From an uncultured beta proteobacterium (GTDB lineage Bacteria; Pseudomonadota; Gammaproteobacteria; Burkholderiales; Burkholderiaceae): a DNA stretch of 12,774 nucleotides. Below the pieces are notes generated by a model that saw nothing but the letters and a program-made list of their open reading frames with translations, did not search any database and had not been told where the DNA came from. Location of the stretch: positions 1 to 12,774 of the forward strand of contig CAILON010000310.1 in the NCBI GenBank assembly GCA_903835865.1, given 5' to 3'. A program made the position numbers and the translations under genes. Shown piece by piece: positions 1-5,718 of this stretch; the stretch's first letter is position 1, and each line of letters begins with the position of its first letter.

Positions 1-68
1 CCGATGGTTAAGCAAGCATCAATGCCTAGCCCTAAAGAACTTTTAACTATTTATTAAAGAGGAACAAA

Positions 69-554
69 ATGGCTCGCCCTGAAATTAAAACAGTTCAAAA
101 TTTGGAGTCTGCATTTGCTGGTGAATCAATGGCTCATATCAAATATCGTTACTTTGCAAAACTGGCTCGCGCAGCTGGTGATGAAGAAACTGCACAGATC
201 TTTGAAGCGACAGCGGATCAAGAGGTAATGCATGCTTTTGGTCACTTGGATTTGCTCTACCCTGCACACACTATTACCCCAACTCGCGCCCTAGAGATTG
301 CCATCGAAGGTGAGACATATGAATACACAGAAATGTATCCTAACTTTCGCAAAACTGCAGTTGAGGAAGGAAATGCGGCTGCAGTAAGAGAGATTGATGA
401 ACAAATTACAGAATCTAAAGAGCATGCGGATCAATTTAAAGCAGTCTTGGAAAAGGCAGCGAAACGCTTTGCAGCGCTCGCCAATGTAGAAGAGCGTCAT
501 GCAAATCACTACAAAAAGGCATTAGAAAAAGCGAAGGCATTTGCCGCTCTCTAA
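69..554 (+). CDS. rbr: Rubrerythrin (diiron domain only)
   Basis: Cytoplasmic ferritin-like diiron protein that reduces hydrogen peroxide with electrons from rubredoxin. The 161 residues carry the full ligand set: E19, E52 with H55 (ExxH), the E82/E85 pair in GETYE, and E141 with H144 (EERH). GETYEYTEMYP and the flanking helices are typical of the family. Classical rubrerythrin is about 190 residues and ends in a rubredoxin-like Cys4 domain. This protein stops at residue 161 with no cysteine in that region, so it is the short form that needs rubredoxin from elsewhere, and the next gene encodes one. The start is supported by an AGAGGA ribosome site about 6 bases upstream. It is probably cotranscribed with the two downstream genes. 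Family assignment is firm; the peroxidase role is inferred from family and context. Confidence 0.96.
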   Translation: MARPEIKTVQNLESAFAGESMAHIKYRYFAKLARAAGDEETAQIFEATADQEVMHAFGHLDLLYPAHTITPTRALEIAIEGETYEYTEMYPNFRKTAVEEGNAAAVREIDEQITESKEHADQFKAVLEKAAKRFAALANVEERHANHYKKALEKAKAFAAL

Positions 555-605
555 GCAATAAAGTGCAATTAAATTTAAAATTGATTTATCTATTAAGGAA
601 ATATG

Positions 606-773
606 ATGAAAACTTGGCAATGTATCGTATGTGGTTTTATTTATGACGAATCAAAAGGCTTACCCGAAGACGGCATAGCTCCAGGTACACTCTGGACTGA
701 TATTCCTGAGGACTGGGAGTGTCCAGATTGCGGAGTAGCAAAATCTGATTTTGAAATGGTTCAAGTAAGTTAA
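606..773 (+). CDS. Rubredoxin (55 aa)
   Basis: Small one-iron electron carrier. Both CxxC iron-binding knuckles are present: CIVCG near the N-terminus and [12 protein letters not shown] near the C-terminus. Between them lies the usual [11 protein letters not shown] and W/IPEDWxCPDC pattern of type I rubredoxins. At 55 residues it is normal full length. Two ATG codons are adjacent, at 603 and 606. The one at 606 is preferred because AAGGA (595-599) is then 6 bases away, against 3 bases for 603, and because MKTWQC is the usual family start. It sits 51 bases after rubrerythrin and 38 bases before its likely reductase, so it is well placed to pass electrons between them. Identification is certain; the partner assignment is by gene order. 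Confidence 0.96.
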   Translation: MKTWQCIVCGFIYDESKGLPEDGIAPGTLWTDIPEDWECPDCGVAKSDFEMVQVS

Positions 774-811
774 GCCATTCATCTAATAACGCCGCACTAG
801 GGAGCCCAGCT

Positions 812-1981
812 TTGGACCAAACAACACCATCACCTCAATCCGCCATCACCATTATTGGAAGCGGGTTGGCTGGGTACACCGTCATTCGTGAAATTCGAAA
901 ATTGGATAAGGTAGTTCCAATTACCCTTATCACCCAAGAGCCTGGATACTTTTATTCCAAGCCCATGCTTTCTACTGCCCTCGCGAGCAAGAAGGATGCC
1001 GCTCAATTGATATCCACGCCGCAAGAAGGCATGGCCACTCAACTAGAAATTACCATTCTGTCGCAAACAGAAGTGAATGCAATTGATGTCAATGGCCAAA
1101 CTATTAACACCAATCAGGGCTCATTTCCTTACGGTAAATTAGTTCTTGCATTAGGCGCTGATCAAATCCGCTTACCACTACAAGGGGATGCGGCAAACGA
1201 AGTGCTCACCGTAAATGACCTAGAGGATTACGCTAAATTTCGCCAGCGCATTGATGGCAAAAAAAGGGTGGCCATCATCGGTGCTGGATTAATTGGTTGT
1301 GAATTTGCAAACGATCTGGTTGTGGGCGGATATGAAGTGGACGTCATAGATTTGGCGCCGCAAGCCTTAGGACGCTTATTGCCTGAAGAGGCGGCGAATG
1401 CGCTACAAGAAAAATTGAGTGCTATTGGCGTTCGCTGGCACTTTGCTACTACCTTGCAAAGCGTTATTCATAATAACGATGCCCTTGAAATAACCCTTGC
1501 CAATGGCACTTGTTTGAGTAGTGACGTAGTGCTATCAGCAGTGGGCCTAAAGCCAAGATTAAATTTAGCAAAATCTGCTGGTATAAAGACAAACCTTGGT
1601 ATTGTTGTCAATCGTGAACTTGAGACCAGCGTAAAAAATATCTTCGCGATTGGAGATTGCGCTGAAGTAGATGACTTAGTACTTCCCTACGTCATGCCAA
1701 TCATGCAAGCTGCTAGAGCGCTTGCTCCGACACTGACTGGCCAGATTACTGCCTTAACCTATCCAGCTATGCCAGTCATGGTGAAGACTCCCGCATTACC
1801 TACTGTAATCTCCCCTCCGGCCAAAGGTGCTTCTGGCCATTGGAAAACAACGATGGTTGATGGTGGCGTGGAATCACGCTTTCAATCCCCTGAAGGTAAG
1901 TTACTGGGTTTTGTCCTCATGGGGTCTGCTACCGCACAACGTGCTGCACTAACGAAAGAATTACCCTCGATACTGGGATAA
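812..1981 (+). CDS. Rubredoxin-NAD(+) reductase
   Basis: FAD-dependent pyridine-nucleotide oxidoreductase of 389 residues that most likely moves electrons from NADH to the adjacent rubredoxin. An N-terminal FAD dinucleotide fold (IIGSGLAGY, about residues 14-22) is followed by the PGYFYSKPMLS segment seen in rubredoxin reductases. A second, NAD-binding fold lies at VAIIGAGLIG (153-162), and the FAD-contact motif IFAIGDCAE spans 277-285. The C-terminal part resembles the rubredoxin-binding domain of this family. The start is TTG: AGGGAG (799-804) is 7 bases upstream, and the next in-frame Met is near residue 74, inside the conserved fold. It is the last gene of the rubrerythrin-rubredoxin-reductase run. 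A general ferredoxin or nitrite reductase-like flavoprotein is the alternative, but the neighbours argue against it. Confidence 0.9.
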   Translation: MDQTTPSPQSAITIIGSGLAGYTVIREIRKLDKVVPITLITQEPGYFYSKPMLSTALASKKDAAQLISTPQEGMATQLEITILSQTEVNAIDVNGQTINTNQGSFPYGKLVLALGADQIRLPLQGDAANEVLTVNDLEDYAKFRQRIDGKKRVAIIGAGLIGCEFANDLVVGGYEVDVIDLAPQALGRLLPEEAANALQEKLSAIGVRWHFATTLQSVIHNNDALEITLANGTCLSSDVVLSAVGLKPRLNLAKSAGIKTNLGIVVNRELETSVKNIFAIGDCAEVDDLVLPYVMPIMQAARALAPTLTGQITALTYPAMPVMVKTPALPTVISPPAKGASGHWKTTMVDGGVESRFQSPEGKLLGFVLMGSATAQRAALTKELPSILG

Positions 1982-2028
1982 GCCTACCCCTAGCGTCTAG
2001 TTGCAGGCATACATCCTCTCTAGAAACA

Positions 2029-2055
2029 AAAAGGCCCGCTATAAGCGGGCCTTTT
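2029..2055. terminator. Bidirectional rho-independent terminator
   Basis: A 12-bp perfect stem (AAAAGGCCCGCT pairing with AGCGGGCCTTTT) encloses a 3-base loop. The core is GC-rich, with a T run on the + strand side and an A-rich run before it (T-rich on the - strand). It lies between the rubredoxin reductase stop (1981) and the stop of the converging membrane protein gene (2085), so it can end transcripts from both directions. Confidence 0.93.
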
Positions 2056-2084
2056 ATGTTCAGAGAATGCCTCTTGGCAGTGAT

Positions 2085-2678
2085 TTATGAAACGATCACG
2101 AACCAGGTAGTGTTGTGTGATTGAGCCACCATCAAGAACAACATTGGCACTGAAAGCAATGTATTCAAACGGGAAGTCAACATCGCAACACGTGCAGATT
2201 TTGCTTTTACATCAGCTTCTACAGCAACCATGCCTAAGGCACGCTTTTGGTTTGGCCAAATAATGAACCAAACGTTGAAAGCCATTACCAAAGCAATCCA
2301 CATACCTAAACCAATAGCGCGGAATGGTGCTTGCAATGTAAAGGCTTGATGCAAGTAGCCGCTTAAAGCAGCCACAATCAAACCTGTCAAAACAGTGAAC
2401 AAGGCAGCGTAGCGGAACCAAAACAATGCAGCCGGAGCAATTACTTTACCAATAGCTGGCTTTTGCTCGTCCGGAATCTTTGGCATAGAAGGAATTTGCA
2501 CAAAGTTAAAGTACCAGAGCAAACCAATCCACATTACACCAAACATCACGTGCAACCAGCGGAAAATGAAAGGCAGTTCAGCAGAAGCAAAGTTGCCGCC
2601 TAGAGCCAGAATAATTAAAACGAGGAGCGCAAAACCAGCAAATACGGTGCGTCCTAATGAAGTCAAAATTGAAGCCAT
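2085..2678 (-). CDS. PuuD-like membrane protein (urate hydroxylase family, no cytochrome domain)
   Basis: Integral membrane protein of 197 residues resembling the membrane domain of the PuuD urate hydroxylase family (PF06181-type). Hydrophobic segments lie at about residues 12-32, 36-60, 83-106, 121-141 and 172-186. Family-like features include RWLHVMFGVMWIGLLWYF (H43), FNVWFIIWPNQKRALG, and SRLNTLLSVPMLFLM followed by QSHN (H188). H43, H110 and H188 are candidate haem or metal ligands. Full PuuD proteins are about 400 residues with a C-terminal cytochrome c domain; this one ends before it and has no CxxCH. Urate oxidation is therefore uncertain, and no purine genes are nearby. AGGAGA lies about 7 bases before the ATG. 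It is monocistronic, diverges from the HMG-CoA lyase gene and converges on the reductase gene. Confidence 0.78.
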   Translation of the reverse strand: MASILTSLGRTVFAGFALLVLIILALGGNFASAELPFIFRWLHVMFGVMWIGLLWYFNFVQIPSMPKIPDEQKPAIGKVIAPAALFWFRYAALFTVLTGLIVAALSGYLHQAFTLQAPFRAIGLGMWIALVMAFNVWFIIWPNQKRALGMVAVEADVKAKSARVAMLTSRLNTLLSVPMLFLMVAQSHNTTWFVIVS

Positions 2679-2702
2679 GCAAGTATCTCCTAAATATAAG
2701 AA

Positions 2703-2750
2703 TGCGCTGTAACTATAAACGATTCTGCTGACTTTGTTTGAGTCAGCGCA
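2703..2750. promoter_or_regulatory. Overlapping inverted repeats at the divergent promoter region
   Basis: Two perfect 7-bp inverted repeats share their right arm. GCTGACT (2727-2733) pairs with AGTCAGC (2741-2747) across 7 bases, and TGCGCTG (2703-2709) pairs with CAGCGCA (2744-2750) across a longer gap. On the - strand a TATAGT -10-like box (2712-2717) lies 34 bases before the membrane protein start, with the first repeat at about the -35 position. An operator is a reasonable reading; no regulator is identified. Confidence 0.4.
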
Positions 2751-2783
2751 AATAGTGAATTCTTACTTAAAATAGACTTAATA

Positions 2784-2794
2784 CCCAATTTGGG
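2784..2794. promoter_or_regulatory. Small palindrome upstream of the HMG-CoA lyase gene
   Basis: CCCAA-T-TTGGG is a perfect 5-bp-arm palindrome centred about 32 bases before the lyase ATG. It could be an operator half-site cluster or part of a leader hairpin. It is short enough to occur by chance, so the call is weak. Confidence 0.25.
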
Positions 2795-2820
2795 CCATAA
2801 AAACGGACTTATTACGAGAC

Positions 2821-3768
2821 ATGATGACGAGTTACCCACCCTCAAAAACTCACAAAAGACTCTATATTCAAGAGGTAGTAACGCGAGATGGCTTTCAGGC
2901 AGAAAGCAGCTTTATTCCAACAGAGCAAAAGATCGCTCTCATTAATCGCTTAAGTCACGCTGGCTATGCGAAGATTGAGGTGAGCTCTTTTACTAGCCCT
3001 AAAGCAATTCCGATGCTCGCTGATGCCGAGGCGGTCATGAAAGGTATTGAGCGTGTCCCAGGTGTCGAATACACAGTACTCATTCCCAACCTCAAAGGTG
3101 CCGAGCGCGCCATTAGTGTTGGCGTGGATGAATTTAATTTAGTCATGTCTGTTAGCGAAGCACATAATCGAGCTAACCTCAAAATGGCTCGTGAAGATTC
3201 CTTTGCAGCCTTAAGTTCGGTGATTGTTTTAGCGCACTCCAATAAAATTCCTACCAATATCTCCTTATCTACTAGCTTTGGATGTCCCATGTCAGGCATT
3301 ACTTCGCTTGATGATCTGATGTACTGGATTGATCGCTTTGCAGCGGTGGGCGTTAGAGGTGTCACCATTTGCGACACTACCGGAATGGCAAATCCCGCTC
3401 AAGTTCAAAAAGTCTGCGAAGTTGCACAATCCAAGTACCCAGATTTGCAGTGGACCCTGCATTTTCACAATACCAGGGGGATGGGCCTAGCTAATGCTCT
3501 GGCTGCAGTAAACAGTGGAATAGACCGCTTTGACTCCTCCCTCGGTGGTTTAGGGGGTTGCCCATATGCCCCTGGAGCAACCGGCAATATCTGTACCGAA
3601 GAAATGGTGCACATGTTTGATCTCATGGGTTTTGATACTCAGATCGATATTGACGCCCTACTAGCCTGCTCCAAAGACCTACAATCTTTAATCGGCCGTA
3701 CCCTTCCTAGTCAGCTATTAATGGCAGGAAAAGTAGATAAACTATACGCAGCGCCTTGCCAACCTTAA
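2821..3768 (+). CDS. mvaB: Hydroxymethylglutaryl-CoA lyase family protein
   Basis: TIM-barrel lyase of 315 residues that cleaves 3-hydroxy-3-methylglutaryl-CoA to acetoacetate and acetyl-CoA, as in leucine breakdown. The DRE-TIM motif TRDGFQ supplies R22, D23 and Q26. The metal histidines are H213 and H215 in HFHNTRG. The signature GLGGCPYAPGATGN holds the catalytic-loop C246 and N255. The spacing H213/H215/C246/N255 equals that of human HMGCL (H233/H235/C266/N275). Two ATG codons are adjacent (2821, 2824), and the ribosome site (ACGAGAC) is weak. A Bug-type receptor gene follows after 22 bases, so the two look cotranscribed. No other leucine-pathway gene (isovaleryl-CoA dehydrogenase, methylcrotonyl-CoA carboxylase) is in the window, so a related 3-hydroxy-acyl-CoA substrate remains possible. 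Confidence 0.88.
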   Translation: MMTSYPPSKTHKRLYIQEVVTRDGFQAESSFIPTEQKIALINRLSHAGYAKIEVSSFTSPKAIPMLADAEAVMKGIERVPGVEYTVLIPNLKGAERAISVGVDEFNLVMSVSEAHNRANLKMAREDSFAALSSVIVLAHSNKIPTNISLSTSFGCPMSGITSLDDLMYWIDRFAAVGVRGVTICDTTGMANPAQVQKVCEVAQSKYPDLQWTLHFHNTRGMGLANALAAVNSGIDRFDSSLGGLGGCPYAPGATGNICTEEMVHMFDLMGFDTQIDIDALLACSKDLQSLIGRTLPSQLLMAGKVDKLYAAPCQP

Positions 3769-3790
3769 ATCAAAAATTCGAGACATCAAT

Positions 3791-4771
3791 ATGCGATTAA
3801 ATCATCTCCATAAAGCGTTTGCAGTATTTAGCCTAGCCATCTTAGTCTGTCTACAACACGTTCATGCTCAGGACTTTCCCCCAAAGAAAACGATCACTAT
3901 TGTGGTTGGTTTTGCTCCTGGCGGTTCCGCCGATAGCGCTGCCCGCCTTATTGCAAAAAAGCTCAGTGAAGATCTTGGACAAAATGTCATTGTGGATAAC
4001 AAACCTGGAGCTGGCGGCAATATTGCGCATGCCTATACCGCCAATGCGACTCCCGACGGATCGGTTATTTTGTTTGGCTCGATTGGTCCGCTCTCAATAG
4101 CGCCACATCTAATGAAACTTTCATATGATCCGCAAAAGGATTTAGCACCTATTACGATGGGCGTTACCTTTCCTAACGTTTTGGTTGTTATCCCAGAATT
4201 GGGTGTCAAGAATTTCAAAGAATATGTTGCAATGGCCAAGAAAAATCCTGGCAAGATTACCTTTGCTTCTACAGGTAGTGGATCGGCTTCACATCTTCAA
4301 GGCGAACTCTTAAACGTACGAGCCGATATCGATACAGTTCACGTTCCTTATAAAGGCGGCAGCCCAGCTATGGTTGACCTCCTTGGGGGCCGCGTCTCAT
4401 CCTATTACTCGGCTTTAGCTACCGCCGATCCTTACATCAAGAATGGCAAACTCATTCCGATTGCAACCACTGGCTTAAAGCGCGCGCCCACGCTACCAAA
4501 TATCCCTACGATTGCAGAATCTGGTTACCCTGGATTTGATGCTGTGAATTGGTATGCCTTTGTAGCGCCCGGAAAAACGCCTGATGTCATAGTAGAAAAG
4601 TGGAATAAAGCCTTGGTAGCCGTCCTGAATGACAAAGTAACTAACAAGCAATTAGCTGAGCATGGCTTAACCCCAAATCCTGGTAGCCGCGAAGATCTCG
4701 CCAAATATATTGCTAGTCAATCTACAACCTGGGGCAAGATCATTGCTGATAGAAAAATTACAGCCGAGTAA
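3791..4771 (+). CDS. Bug-family tripartite tricarboxylate transporter receptor
   Basis: Periplasmic solute-binding protein of 326 residues from the Bug/TctC family, which is greatly expanded in Burkholderiales. A Sec signal peptide is clear: positively charged start, hydrophobic stretch from about residue 9 to 21, and a VHA|Q cleavage site after residue 26. The mature protein begins DFPPKKTITIVVGFAPGG, followed by the hallmark GGSADSAAR and NKPGAGGNIA motifs of the ligand pocket. VPYKGGSPAMVDLLGG near the middle and GYPGFDAVNWYAFVAPGKTP are also typical. No TctA/TctB membrane genes are nearby, as is common for 'orphan' Bug receptors. The ligand is unknown; these proteins usually bind carboxylates or small amides. 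The preceding lyase suggests it serves acid uptake or sensing linked to that enzyme. Confidence 0.93.
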   Translation: MRLNHLHKAFAVFSLAILVCLQHVHAQDFPPKKTITIVVGFAPGGSADSAARLIAKKLSEDLGQNVIVDNKPGAGGNIAHAYTANATPDGSVILFGSIGPLSIAPHLMKLSYDPQKDLAPITMGVTFPNVLVVIPELGVKNFKEYVAMAKKNPGKITFASTGSGSASHLQGELLNVRADIDTVHVPYKGGSPAMVDLLGGRVSSYYSALATADPYIKNGKLIPIATTGLKRAPTLPNIPTIAESGYPGFDAVNWYAFVAPGKTPDVIVEKWNKALVAVLNDKVTNKQLAEHGLTPNPGSREDLAKYIASQSTTWGKIIADRKITAE

Positions 4772-4785
4772 ATTGCTCGGCTGTA
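4759..4785 (-). terminator. Hairpin terminator overlapping the receptor stop codon
   Basis: A 10-bp perfect stem (TACAGCCGAG with CTCGGCTGTA) encloses a 7-base loop that contains the receptor gene's TAA stop. Read on the - strand the stem is followed by AATTTTTCT, a good terminator for 3-hydroxybutyrate dehydrogenase, whose stop lies 28 bases upstream in that direction. On the + strand there is no T run after the stem, so it is a poor terminator for the receptor gene. Confidence 0.7.
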
Positions 4786-4812
4786 TTGGGATGCGAATGG
4801 TGCTCTAAGAAA

Positions 4813-5589
4813 TTATTGCGCTGTCCAACCACCATCCATATTCCAGGCCACGCCACGAATTTCAGAAGCATCTTGTCCACACAGAAATACCGCTAAAGCT
4901 GCAAGCTGTTCAGGGGTCACAAATTCTCCTGAAGGCTGCTTTTCAGATACTAGCGCTTGCTTTGCCGCCTCATTAGAGATCCCTTCGCGCTCAGCACGGG
5001 CGTCCACCTGCTTTTGCACCAAAGGGGTTAGAACCCAACCTGGGCAAATGGCATTACAAGTAATACCAGTGCGTGCATTTTCCAAAGCAGTCACTTTTGT
5101 TAATCCCACGATGCCATGTTTAGCAGCAACATAGGCCGCTTTTTGTGTGGAGGCAACCAAACCATGAACAGAGGCAATATTAATAATGCGGCCCCAATTA
5201 CTCTTCTTCATACCAGGCAATGCATGGTGAGTTGTGTGAAAGGCAGAACTTAAGTTAATCGCAATAATGGCATCCCACTTGTCAATAGGAAAATCTTCAA
5301 TGTTTGCCGTGTGCTGAATTCCTGCGTTATTCACCAAGATATCCAAAGAGCCAAAACGCTTTTCAGTTTGCTTAATGAGGTCTTCAATTTCAGCGGGCTT
5401 ACTCATATCAGCGCCGTGATAATCGACTTCCACACCGCAGGCTTTAATTTGTGCCAAAGCGTCATCTTTTTCGCCAAAGCCATTGACCATAATATTGACG
5501 CCCTGCTTTGCCAATCCAATCGCCATTCCTAAACCAATACCGCTGGTAGAACCTGTTACCAGGGCAGTTTTACCTTTTAATGTGGACAT
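4813..5589 (-). CDS. bdhA: 3-hydroxybutyrate dehydrogenase (SDR family)
   Basis: NAD-dependent short-chain dehydrogenase of 258 residues that interconverts D-3-hydroxybutyrate and acetoacetate, a step in polyhydroxybutyrate turnover. The cofactor motif TGSTSGIG lies at residues 12-19 and NNAGIQH at 87-93. The catalytic set is N112, S140, Y153 and K157. NAGIQH, ASVHGL and the C-terminal SGEFVTPEQLAALAVFL and WNMDGGWTAQ segments match bacterial 3-hydroxybutyrate dehydrogenases rather than generic SDRs, including Q92, H93, H142 and K150 at the substrate side. The ribosome site GGAG is only 2 bases from ATG, shorter than usual. It is the last gene on the - strand after the hydroxylase genes, 129 bases beyond CoxL, and may have its own promoter. 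It is followed by a hairpin terminator. Confidence 0.92.
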   Translation of the reverse strand: MSTLKGKTALVTGSTSGIGLGMAIGLAKQGVNIMVNGFGEKDDALAQIKACGVEVDYHGADMSKPAEIEDLIKQTEKRFGSLDILVNNAGIQHTANIEDFPIDKWDAIIAINLSSAFHTTHHALPGMKKSNWGRIINIASVHGLVASTQKAAYVAAKHGIVGLTKVTALENARTGITCNAICPGWVLTPLVQKQVDARAEREGISNEAAKQALVSEKQPSGEFVTPEQLAALAVFLCGQDASEIRGVAWNMDGGWTAQ

Positions 5590-5718
5590 ATCTCCATTAC
5601 CGTATCAAGTTAATCATGGGGTCATCAAATAATGACCGCTAAGAACTTGATGTTACAGGATGCCAACATCCTAAGAGGATGGGGTATGCACCAAGAAAAT
5701 GAGCGCCAAACTAAAAAA
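5590..5718. other. Intergenic spacer with two small hairpins
   Basis: The 129 bases between the CoxL-like gene and 3-hydroxybutyrate dehydrogenase encode no credible protein. They contain two inverted repeats: GGTCAT/ATGACC (5620-5625 with 5632-5637, 6-base loop) and AGGATG/CATCCT (5657-5662 with 5667-5672, CCAA loop). Neither is followed by a T run on the - strand, so neither is a convincing terminator. They may be leader or mRNA-processing structures. Confidence 0.4.

Noticed and set aside
2964..3377. 137-codon - strand frame inside the HMG-CoA lyase gene
   Set aside because: It is a shadow of a strongly conserved enzyme gene and shows no recognisable domain or ribosome site.
5657..5672. 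AGGATG-CCAA-CATCCT hairpin as terminator of the large-subunit gene
   Set aside because: The stem is only 6 bp and no T run follows on the - strand.
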